From Dehalococcoidia bacterium (GTDB lineage Bacteria > Chloroflexota > Dehalococcoidia > Dehalococcoidales > CSSed11-197), in the NCBI GenBank assembly GCA_003552785.1, contig PUOQ01000089.1, positions 1-6,619 of the forward strand: a DNA stretch of 6,619 bases, given 5' to 3'. Every line of letters starts with the position of its first letter. Positions within the stretch are counted from its first letter, which is position 1. This document shows, piece by piece, positions 1 to 4,931 of the stretch. The position numbers and the translations under genes are program-made. Below the pieces are notes generated by a model. That model did no database searches. It had not been told where the DNA came from and saw only the letters and a program-made list of their open reading frames with translations.

Positions 1-22
1 CGGTAGGCTCCGGTGGTTGTGC

Positions 23-65
23 TTTAAACTTTAATTTGTGAAAAAGCCTATCAGGCAAGTTTAAA
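23..65 (-). terminator. Nested inverted repeat, possible terminator of the redox module
   Basis: TTTAAACTT (23-31) pairs with AAGTTTAAA (57-65), 9 bp. Nested at one end is the small hairpin GCCT-ATC-AGGC (46-56), which on the minus strand is followed by TTTTT. It lies 110 bases past the end of the cytochrome tail. The GC stem is only 4 bp, so termination would be weak. The rest of 1-174 is AT-rich and holds no gene that I can see, apart from a 5-bp hairpin at 153-168. Confidence 0.3.
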
Positions 66-174
66 TCAAACACTGTTATTAAAAAGTATATATACGATTA
101 GCTTTGAAGACTATCAGTGCAAATACTATTTATATATAGGAATATTCCGATCTGCCAGTTGCATGGCAAATAGC

Positions 175-270
175 TCATAGGTCATCATACCCCGGTCCAT
201 CCGGTTGTGGGGTAATTGGTATAGCGTCTCCAGCTTCTGGCTCTTCTGGTTCAGGCGTTGATGCTTGGCT
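175..270 (-). pseudogene. Out-of-frame Pro/Glu-rich tail of the diheme lipoprotein
   Basis: Skipping one base at the lipoprotein stop codon (GAA-T-AGC) opens 31 more codons: SQASTPEPEEPEAGDAIP, then ITPQPDGPGYDDL and TGA at 177-175. The Pro/Glu/Asp-rich composition is typical of flexible tails in exported cytochromes and unlike random sequence. The simplest reading is that a one-base insertion, or a sequencing error, cut a protein of about 121 residues to 90. A programmed +1 shift at the UAG is conceivable but no classic slippery site is visible. Chance low-complexity sequence cannot be excluded. Confidence 0.45.
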
Positions 271-541
271 ATTCCTGCTCACTCGGATGACACTCTGGAG
301 TGGAGCACATCTCCAACTCATAAGCGTCGTGATCTTCTCTGTAAGGAGATTCCCCGCCAGCCGGGAAAGGTCCACCGGTGTGGCACACAAAGCAATTATC
401 AAACTTCATATCAAGGTCGTGTGATATGTGGTATTCGCCATCGCCGACTTCGGCCTCATGGCCACAGGCTGAAAGTGCCATAGCAAAGGGTAAAACAAAA
501 CAGGCGCATAGTGCCAGGAATAGCTGTCTTTTATTATTCAC
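269..541 (-). CDS. Diheme c-type cytochrome lipoprotein (GTG start)
   Basis: This encodes 90 residues. I choose the GTG at 541-539 because AAGGAGG lies 6 bases upstream and it yields a proper signal peptide; the ATG at 604 is buried in the cytochrome b gene without a ribosome-binding site. The signal (1-25) ends in the lipobox LSAC with C26 as the lipid anchor. Two heme c motifs follow: C50-x2-C53-H54 (CFVCH) and the less common C79-x4-C84-H85 (CSTPECH). H28, H38, H41 and H71 could be distal ligands. It should sit on the outer face of the membrane and take electrons from, or pass them to, the cytochrome b whose gene overlaps its start by 8 bases. The frame stops six residues after the second heme, but a Pro/Glu-rich tail is open in the next frame (see 175-270). 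It resembles no named cytochrome that I can be sure of. Confidence 0.82.
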   Translation of the reverse strand: MNNKRQLFLALCACFVLPFAMALSACGHEAEVGDGEYHISHDLDMKFDNCFVCHTGGPFPAGGESPYREDHDAYELEMCSTPECHPSEQE

Positions 542-1394
542 TGCTATCCTCCTTGTAACCGAATAACTTGTAAGGGCGTTTTTTGCCGGTTGTGATTTCT
601 TCATACCAGATCGGGTGATGCTCTTTTACAAAATCTTTGGAAACAGTACCAGTCACCCAGGATTTAAGCGTCGGCCAGTGACTCTTTAAGGCAAGCACAA
701 TCAAAATGTGCATGGCAAGCATAAGGATAAACAGGCCGGTTGCAATATCATGGAAAAGGGTCATCCAACCCCAGACATCGGCTGAAATATCCCAGATGCG
801 GGCACCGGCCTTGAAAGCACCGGTTATCAGTATAACAGCGCCGATAACAGCCATGCCCAAACCGGCTACCTTCTGGCTGGACAGGTACTTGGTTTCTGCG
901 TGCCATTTGCGGCGCAGAAAATATTTACCCAGCATTCCGTGCGTCAAGTCTTTTACATTGGGTATTAAGCGGTCAAAGTCGCGCATGAACAGGTAGTCGA
1001 AAGCAAAGAAAAAACCGGCAAAAAGCATCAATGCCGTGCCTGTGAAGTGAAGGTTCAGGGGTAGCACTGTGCCTCCTATGGTTTCCATGAAAGGGCCGAA
1101 CCAGAGAAATCCCATATAAATGCCTGTTCCCAGGCATACAAAGATACCAACAGAAGTTCCCCAGTGAGAAAGGAACCCCCGGGCACCGTGGCGCTCTACT
1201 TCGTCGCCGATTATTCGCTCTTCGGGCCGGGTCAGTCCACTGTAGATACCAAGCACCGCACCCAGGCCCGTTGCTACCAGCAGCAGCCACCAGGCATCGT
1301 CAAAAAAGATAATGCCCATGCTATCTGAGAGGTACCAGCCAAGAGGTACGGTGGCCAAGAAGAGCAGTGTGAGAATTAGAGCCTTCTTCGCCAT
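534..1394 (-). CDS. Membrane cytochrome b subunit (formate dehydrogenase gamma / cytochrome b561-like)
   Basis: This encodes 286 residues with about six membrane helices: roughly 4-22, 34-53, 80-100, 112-133, 176-196 and 210-235. Histidines in or at the helices are candidate b-heme ligands: H77 (FLSHWG), H116 (NLHFTG), H215 (LFHDIATG) and H229 (AMHILI). The HD-x-A-T-G...H pattern in the last helix resembles formate dehydrogenase gamma subunits and related quinone-linked cytochromes b. The expected role is to pass electrons between the quinone pool and outward-facing FeS or heme partners. AGGAGG lies 5 bases before the ATG. The gene follows the truncated FeS gene by 64 bases, with a likely promoter in that gap, and overlaps the next gene by 8 bases, so those two are translationally coupled. 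The C-terminus (about 236-286) is charged and cytoplasmic or peripheral. The family is firm; the enzyme it serves is unknown. Confidence 0.88.
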   Translation of the reverse strand: MAKKALILTLLFLATVPLGWYLSDSMGIIFFDDAWWLLLVATGLGAVLGIYSGLTRPEERIIGDEVERHGARGFLSHWGTSVGIFVCLGTGIYMGFLWFGPFMETIGGTVLPLNLHFTGTALMLFAGFFFAFDYLFMRDFDRLIPNVKDLTHGMLGKYFLRRKWHAETKYLSSQKVAGLGMAVIGAVILITGAFKAGARIWDISADVWGWMTLFHDIATGLFILMLAMHILIVLALKSHWPTLKSWVTGTVSKDFVKEHHPIWYEEITTGKKRPYKLFGYKEDSSE

Positions 1395-1418
1395 AAAATC
1401 CTCCTATTAAAAATAATG

Positions 1419-1446
1419 ATTATTATATAGGGCTACTGCCCGTCAA
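1419..1446 (-). promoter_or_regulatory. Internal promoter candidate for the cytochrome b gene
   Basis: TTGACG (1446-1441), a 16-base spacer and AATAAT (1424-1419) match the sigma-A consensus at 5 of 6 positions each. It lies between the truncated FeS gene and cytochrome b, so a transcript would start about 10-15 bases before the AGGAGG of the cytochrome gene. The spacer contains the small GC stem GGGC-AGTA-GCCC. This would let the two cytochromes be expressed without the FeS gene. Confidence 0.45.
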
Positions 1447-1458
1447 ACCGATGGTTTT

Positions 1459-1905
1459 TTAATTACAATAAATATGATTAACGTACCTGATACCGGTGTT
1501 CTCATCAATGCATTGGGCTTCATCCTTTTCCGGGCAGGCAAAATAGCATTCCGGCTGAGAACACTGGTGGCAAAATAATGGTTTACGATAATCGTAGCCG
1601 TAAAACTCTTGTGCATCTACCCATTTTATTCCTGAAAGTTGAGGTGCCATAGCCCCTGAGTGATAAGCTGAACAAGCCATAAGACAACGGCTGCAGACGG
1701 CGCATTCAGCCGGATCCCACTCGATATAATCGCTCTTGGGTACTTCTGCATACACTTTCTCTTTTTCTGGCTCACATGCAGAAACTAAAAATGTGGAGCC
1801 AATAGCAGTGCCCCCCGCCACAATCCCGGCATTTCTAATAAACTGCCTTCTGGTTACCTGCCCTGGTGCTGCTTCCCCTTCCTTTTTTCTGGACATAATT
1901 GTCAT
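1459..1905 (-). CDS. Tat-exported 4Fe-4S ferredoxin-type electron-transfer subunit, C-terminally truncated
   Basis: This encodes 148 residues. A twin-arginine signal (TRRQFIRNAG, 18-27) leads a hydrophobic stretch ending in VSAC (41-44), so the protein is probably exported folded and may be lipid-anchored at C44. Two cysteine motifs follow: C68-x2-C71-x2-C74-x3-C78 and C112-x2-C115-x4-C120-x3-C124-P. Relatives of the HybA/DmsB/FdhB type carry four such motifs in about 200-260 residues, where motif I pairs with IV and II with III. Here the frame stops at VNHIYCN, where motif III should begin, so no cluster has its full ligand set unless a partner supplies it. The ATG at 1905 is chosen because AAAGGA lies about 5 bases upstream; the in-frame ATG at 1896 is too far. 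Read-through yields 11 more codons, without cysteine, then double stops. It is either a pseudogene or a deliberately short variant. Confidence 0.8.
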   Translation of the reverse strand: MTIMSRKKEGEAAPGQVTRRQFIRNAGIVAGGTAIGSTFLVSACEPEKEKVYAEVPKSDYIEWDPAECAVCSRCLMACSAYHSGAMAPQLSGIKWVDAQEFYGYDYRKPLFCHQCSQPECYFACPEKDEAQCIDENTGIRYVNHIYCN

Positions 1906-1933
1906 TTATTCCTTTCTTGGTTTTTTTATTAGG

Positions 1934-1985
1934 TTACTTTTCAATTGCTGCTTCTAATATAATCACCTCCTTTATGATTGGTTAA
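1934..1985 (-). promoter_or_regulatory. Orphan Shine-Dalgarno / possible promoter before the FeS gene
   Basis: AAAGGAGGTGATT (1973-1961) is a near-complete match to the complement of the 16S rRNA 3' end, yet no start codon follows. At the right distance is ATA (1960-1958), opening a frame of only eight codons before TAA at 1936-1934. It could be a ruined start of a lost gene or a leader peptide. A second reading is a promoter: TTAACC (1985-1980), an 18-base spacer, and TATATT (1961-1956), which would put the SD-like bases in the spacer and start transcription just upstream of the FeS gene. Both readings are plausible and the sequence alone does not decide. Confidence 0.35.
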
Positions 1986-2077
1986 CTATTCTTATCTAAC
2001 AGACTGCTATTCTACCGAGCTTTTGCGGGGTTGCGGCCAGACTCTCTTTTCTGGCGTGCTTTCACATTACATGCCTA

Positions 2078-2150
2078 CCAGTTGGTACAGGAAGCCGTTA
2101 TGGCATTACCGCGGTGCCTGGCTCTTATCTAGCTTGGCTCCGGTTGGTAC
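2078..2150. repeat. Near-identical 11-base direct repeat, 62 bases apart
   Basis: CCAGTTGGTAC (2078-2088) and CCGGTTGGTAC (2140-2150) match at 10 of 11 positions and sit exactly 62 bases apart. Similar short words occur around both copies (GTGC a similar distance before, an A/G-rich AGG or AAAGG just after). They may be two copies of one structural module or the trace of an old tandem duplication. Confidence 0.3.
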
Positions 2151-2247
2151 CCTAAAGGCGATAGTGCTTTTGGATTAGTTTGTATGTCGCAAATACACCT
2201 CCACCATCTATTTCGTACCGATTGTTAGCTGCGGGTCTAAAAGAATA

Positions 2248-2294
2248 GGCGCTGTATTCCCTGCTCTTCTTTCCTAACTAAGGGAGGCAGCGCC
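2248..2294 (-). other. GC-rich stem-loop in the gap
   Basis: GGCGCTG (2248-2254) pairs perfectly with CAGCGCC (2288-2294). After a small internal loop, TCCCT (2258-2262) pairs with AGGGA (2281-2285). The 18-base loop is pyrimidine-rich on the plus strand. This is the most stable element in the gap and its best anchor for a structure search. Confidence 0.4.
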
Positions 2295-2462
2295 GTTTCT
2301 AGCTCTACCCTACCGGCCAGACCCCTTAGGCTATCTTTATTGAAGTCTTGTAAGGCTACTATGACAAAAACACCTTTAGGGGTTCAGGCTCGAAGAGATT
2401 AAACCATTTATTTTTGTAATATCGTACGACGACCTTATAGTTTTTGCATATACGTAAACCTA

Positions 2463-2514
2463 CTGATTTTTGGTGGCTTGGCATACTACCCTCACGTTTC
2501 GGCAGTAAAATCAG
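2463..2514 (-). other. Two-tier stem-loop in the gap
   Basis: CTGATTTT (2463-2470) pairs with AAAATCAG (2507-2514). Inside, 2485-2490 pairs with 2501-2506 as a 6-bp stem (one G-U in the minus transcript) with a 10-base loop. An ATG at 2484-2482 directly follows the inner stem on the minus strand and opens a 41-codon frame that stops at 2359. The stem would cover its weak ribosome-binding site (GAGGG). Whether that frame is translated is unknown. Confidence 0.35.
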
Positions 2515-2552
2515 GCCATTTTTATCTTTACGCCCTGGTTTTCATATTGGCC

Positions 2553-2579
2553 AATCCTTTTTTCTTGGATAAAAGGATT
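2553..2579 (-). other. Stem-loop just after the radical SAM gene
   Basis: AATCCTTTT (2553-2561) and AAAAGGATT (2571-2579) form a perfect 9-bp stem with a 9-base loop, 30 bases after the radical SAM stop. The position suits transcript ending or 3'-end protection. The stem is AT-rich and no T-run follows on the minus strand, so it is at best a weak terminator. Confidence 0.35.
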
Positions 2580-2608
2580 TAATTTAGTTCGGTGCAGTTT
2601 ACCGGGAT

Positions 2609-4072
2609 TTATCCGGTTTTGGTTTTATTGCAAGACCTTGCTACTGATAAAGTACCCCGTAAACTATCGAGTCTTTGTTGCGGGATGCGGCAAAAACTTG
2701 CCCATTCTGAATAACCCTCTTCCTCCCAGACCCTGTCCATGAGGGTTTCAACGTCTTTAGCATATCTGTTAATGTCGGCCGCGAATGTGGTAAACATTTT
2801 CTCGGCACCTCGGTGGGTTGCCCTGGCACCGTTGTTTTGGATTATTTCCCACATTATACCCGGGTGGTCGATCATTGGACACGGACGCAACGTATTGTAG
2901 CTGAATGGCTGCTGCTGCCTAATTTCAGTGAAAAAAGGTGAAGCAAGCGCTTCAGCAAGGCTGTATTCATAGATATTGTGGGTGGCAAAATGGCAGAAAA
3001 TGCATGGTTCAACATCACCACGGTGATTCACGTGGAAATAAGCCCTGCCACCGGCAATGCAACCGGCGGTCAAAACGCCGTCATTCCAGAAGTCTGCAGG
3101 CAGGATGGGTTTTGTCTGTCTGACGTGGCGGATAAACCGGCGCAACCTGTTGCGTTGTTCGGGTGTGGGCATTAGACTTGGGTCGGGGTTGTCGCCAACA
3201 GGCATGTACAAGAAAAGCCAGCCGTAAAGAGCTCCCTGCTCGACAAGCAAGTCGAACCATTCATCCGTACAGATAGCATCGATATTGTCTCGGGTAACCA
3301 GGCTGGAAAAACCAAACACACACCCGGCCTCTCGCAGGTTTTGCATGGCTTGCATTACACTCTGCAAGGCACCTTGACCCCGGGAAGAATCGGTATATTC
3401 GTCCGGGCCATTAATGCTTACCTGGGGAGCGACGTTACCCAGCTCAGCCAGGTTTTTTGCCATCGGGGCATCGATAAGAGATGCGTTGGTGTATACTTGA
3501 AAAAATGACCTGTCGTGCTTTTTGATTACGTTTAGAAGTTCCGGATAGATAAACGGCTCTCCGCCCAATATAACGTGAAAGTTTATGCCGATGCCCTCGG
3601 CTTCATATAGGACACGGTCGAAAACTTCGGGTGCCATGTCATTTTCCCGCTCATAACTGGCGGCATAACAGCCCTGGCAACGGAAATTGCACCTCATGGT
3701 GGGGGATATGAGCATTGCCCGGGGTTGTTTGATGCCGTATTGGTGCTCGCAATGTGCTGCCAGATTGGGATCGTGGAAGAAGAAGTTAACTATCATTCGG
3801 GCGATGTATCGCTTGCGTACATTGGGATGGGTGTTTCTCAGCAGGCGTGACAGGAACTGGCGTCCCGGCCTTCCCTCCGAAAGCCAGTCGCCTATCCACC
3901 CCTTGATTATTTGTTGCGTTTCTCCCTTGGCGAAATAGTTTATGGAGCGCATGACGTTGTTTGCGTTTTTATCCGGGTTATTACTCAGTGAGCCGAGCGC
4001 CCGTCCCAGGGCCCTTTCGGCAAACTCTTTCCTGGCGGGGCGGTAAAACTGTTCGGTACTGTTTATCGGCAT
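2609..4072 (-). CDS. Radical SAM protein with SPASM-like C-terminal cysteines
   Basis: This encodes 487 residues. The [4Fe-4S]/SAM motif is C128-x3-C132-x2-C135 (CNFRCQGC), then LGGEP at 169-173 (the GGE motif that binds the SAM methionyl group), VYTNAS at 193-198 and VSINGPDE at 218-225. The C-terminal part has C338, C357, C360 and C398 (for example GDVEPCIFCHFA), spaced like the auxiliary-cluster region of SPASM/twitch proteins. About 115 residues of charged, probably helical sequence precede the SAM core. GGAGG lies 6 bases before the ATG, fixing the start. From the family, it probably uses SAM and iron-sulfur clusters to modify a peptide, protein or cofactor in the cytosol; the substrate is not apparent. 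No precursor peptide, transporter or recognisable partner is adjacent. It is downstream of the hsp20 terminator and upstream of a 700-base gap, so it is likely transcribed alone. Confidence 0.88.
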   Translation of the reverse strand: MPINSTEQFYRPARKEFAERALGRALGSLSNNPDKNANNVMRSINYFAKGETQQIIKGWIGDWLSEGRPGRQFLSRLLRNTHPNVRKRYIARMIVNFFFHDPNLAAHCEHQYGIKQPRAMLISPTMRCNFRCQGCYAASYERENDMAPEVFDRVLYEAEGIGINFHVILGGEPFIYPELLNVIKKHDRSFFQVYTNASLIDAPMAKNLAELGNVAPQVSINGPDEYTDSSRGQGALQSVMQAMQNLREAGCVFGFSSLVTRDNIDAICTDEWFDLLVEQGALYGWLFLYMPVGDNPDPSLMPTPEQRNRLRRFIRHVRQTKPILPADFWNDGVLTAGCIAGGRAYFHVNHRGDVEPCIFCHFATHNIYEYSLAEALASPFFTEIRQQQPFSYNTLRPCPMIDHPGIMWEIIQNNGARATHRGAEKMFTTFAADINRYAKDVETLMDRVWEEEGYSEWASFCRIPQQRLDSLRGTLSVARSCNKTKTG

Positions 4073-4161
4073 GACCCACCTCCATCCTTTTCATCTCTGT
4101 TCTCTGAAAACCAGGTACTAGCATCAAAGCAAGCATAACCGAAATGCAAACCATTGCTTGA

Positions 4162-4189
4162 GCTTTAGTAAAGCACAAAGCTTCTTGTG
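4162..4189. repeat. Pair of short inverted repeats upstream of the radical SAM gene
   Basis: GCTTTAGTAAAGC (4162-4174) is a perfect 6-bp inverted repeat around one base. It abuts CACAA...TTGTG (4174-4178 with 4185-4189, 6-base loop). They lie 90-117 bases upstream of the radical SAM start, a plausible place for an operator or leader hairpin. No regulator family is recognised, and no convincing -35/-10 pair was found in 4073-4264. Confidence 0.25.
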
Positions 4190-4264
4190 ATATATTGTTG
4201 TTTTATGCCGGTAAGAGGCGGGCTTTAATAACCTGGATTGATGAATACACTCGCATCCTAAATT

Positions 4265-4305
4265 ATTAACCCCCCTTAGGAGTCAACTTCCTAAGGGGGG
4301 TTAAT
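4265..4305 (-). terminator. Strong Rho-independent-type terminator of hsp20
   Basis: A 17-bp perfect stem with a GC-rich core (CCCCCC paired with GGGGGG) and a 7-base loop begins 3 bases after the hsp20 stop codon. On the minus strand it continues into AATTTAG, a short AT-rich tail. The tail is not a pure T-run, but the stem is very stable. On the plus strand a T7 run occurs a few bases later (4314-4320), so the element could also stop transcription entering from the left. Confidence 0.85.
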
Positions 4306-4308
4306 CTG

Positions 4309-4788
4309 TTAACTTTTTTTAGATTTCCCGGAAGTGATAGGAATTTTGGTTGGCTTCTGTTCCGGGGATTTAGGTAGATCGACCTGTAAAATACCGTTAT
4401 CAAAAGTAGCGGTAATGTTACCTGTATCGATGTTGGAAGGAAGAGTAATAGACCGGCTAAAGCTACCGTAACTCATCTCTGAGAACTGATAATCCTCCTC
4501 TTTGGCTTCCGAGGTGGTTTTTCTTTCTCCCTTTAGAGTAAGCGTGCTATCTGTTACCGAGACATCCACATCTTCTTCTTTCATCCCCGGTAGCTCTGCC
4601 CTGACCACTAATTTGTTTTCCTGGTCATACATTTCCAGGGGCGGTGCCCATTCAATGCCGGTTGCGGGCAAGCGGCTCAACAAGGGGGCTCCTGCCCAGT
4701 CTTCAAACAGACGTTCAAGATCCTCGATGCCACTCCTTGGTCTTTGGGGCATTAAGTTTCTGCCCCGCCTTTGAATTTCAAATGCCAT
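4309..4788 (-). CDS. hsp20: Hsp20/alpha-crystallin family small heat-shock protein
   Basis: This encodes 159 residues, the normal size for a bacterial small heat-shock protein. Such proteins are ATP-independent cytosolic chaperones that hold unfolding proteins for Hsp70/Hsp100. An Arg-rich N-terminal arm (1-45) is followed by the alpha-crystallin domain (about 47-141). Within it are the VVRAELPGM strand (61-69), VSVTDSTLTLKGER (76-89), and the family signature NGILQVDLPK (131-140). The C-terminal tail has the I-P-I oligomerisation motif (149-151) and a Lys/Ser-rich end. The ATG follows AAAGGAGGTTAATT, a strong ribosome-binding site. The leader may mask that site (see 4792-4847). The gene ends 3 bases before a strong terminator, so it closes its own transcript. 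No residue is missing from the core motifs. Confidence 0.96.
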   Translation of the reverse strand: MAFEIQRRGRNLMPQRPRSGIEDLERLFEDWAGAPLLSRLPATGIEWAPPLEMYDQENKLVVRAELPGMKEEDVDVSVTDSTLTLKGERKTTSEAKEEDYQFSEMSYGSFSRSITLPSNIDTGNITATFDNGILQVDLPKSPEQKPTKIPITSGKSKKS

Positions 4789-4791
4789 AAT

Positions 4792-4847
4792 TAACCTCCT
4801 TTAGGCAAGAATTCTATTAATATGATAACTCCTCTAACAGGAGGTTA
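4792..4847 (-). promoter_or_regulatory. Hsp20 leader with exact anti-Shine-Dalgarno and a competing hairpin
   Basis: On the minus-strand transcript the Hsp20 ribosome-binding site lies in AGGAGGUUA (4800-4792). An upstream UAACCUCCU (4847-4839) is its exact 9-base complement, with 38 bases between them. The same upstream strand can instead form a local hairpin with AGGAGUUA (4833-4826): 8 bp with one bulged C and a 5-base loop. The two pairings exclude each other, one hiding and the other freeing the ribosome-binding site. RNA thermometers and SD-masking switches are well known in leaders of small heat-shock genes. That this one works that way is inference. It does not match ROSE or fourU consensus, and no CIRCE element is seen upstream. 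Confidence 0.5.
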
Positions 4848-4931
4848 GGCTATCCGTATCTCTACCTAAATTTCAGAATTAGAGTGCTCTTTCCAAATTA
4901 AAGGATTGCTGTACAATTGAACTGCAAATGC

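Larger units (their letters stand above)
1906..2608 (-). other. 703-base gap: possible structured RNA or decayed locus
   Basis: No frame on either strand carries a convincing gene: stops interrupt all six, and the longest open stretches are under about 70 codons. What is visible is secondary structure. Perfect or near-perfect stems lie at 2553-2579 (9 bp), 2463-2514 (8 bp with an inner stem), 2321-2383 (6 bp plus 3 bp), 2248-2294 (7 bp plus 5 bp), 2181-2197 (5 bp) and 2036-2055 (6 bp). The inner stem at 2485-2506 needs a G-U pair that exists only in the minus-strand transcript, which weakly favours that direction. The GC content rises in 2020-2330 compared with the AT-rich flanks. It does not show the signatures I know for RNase P, tmRNA, SRP RNA, cobalamin or c-di-GMP riboswitches, or group II intron domain V. 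It could be a long leader of the redox operon, a new RNA, or debris. Confidence 0.3.

Noticed and set aside
175..402. 75-codon minus-strand frame taken as a separate gene
   Set aside because: Its first half is the shadow of the diheme lipoprotein in another frame; only the Pro/Glu-rich last 31 codons look real, and they fit best as the displaced tail of that protein.
1961..1974. Plus-strand match to the 16S rRNA 3' end (ATCACCTCCTTT)
   Set aside because: The bases before it do not resemble the conserved end of 16S rRNA, so it is better read as a Shine-Dalgarno sequence on the minus strand.
1978..2178. 66-codon plus-strand open frame in the gap, continuing past stops with protein-like stretches
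   Set aside because: It has a TTG start, no ribosome-binding site, and stops at 2176 and repeatedly afterwards. Similar 'protein-like' stretches appear in minus frames over the same bases, so this is not evidence of a gene.
2181..2209. tRNA/tmRNA 3'-end look-alike: 5-bp stem with 7-base loop followed by CTCCACCA on the plus strand
   Set aside because: The loop (GTCGCAA) lacks the T-loop pattern TTCRANY, the acceptor is too short before CCA, and no matching 5' half was found.
2150..2530. Minus-strand fragments of about 40-60 codons in different frames, suggesting a frameshifted pseudogene
   Set aside because: No family motif is recognisable in any fragment, and stop-free runs of this length are expected by chance across six frames. 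A protein homology search would be needed to revive the idea.
3981..4178. 65-codon minus-strand frame overlapping the radical SAM start, with a signal-like N-terminus
   Set aside because: It lacks a ribosome-binding site, runs into the 5' end of a well-supported gene in another frame, and its hydrophobic stretch is interrupted.
4881..4895. Possible CIRCE/HrcA half-site near hsp20 (GAGTGCT)
   Set aside because: The second half (TTAGCACTC at 9-base spacing) is absent; only a short self-complementary AGAG..CTCT is present.
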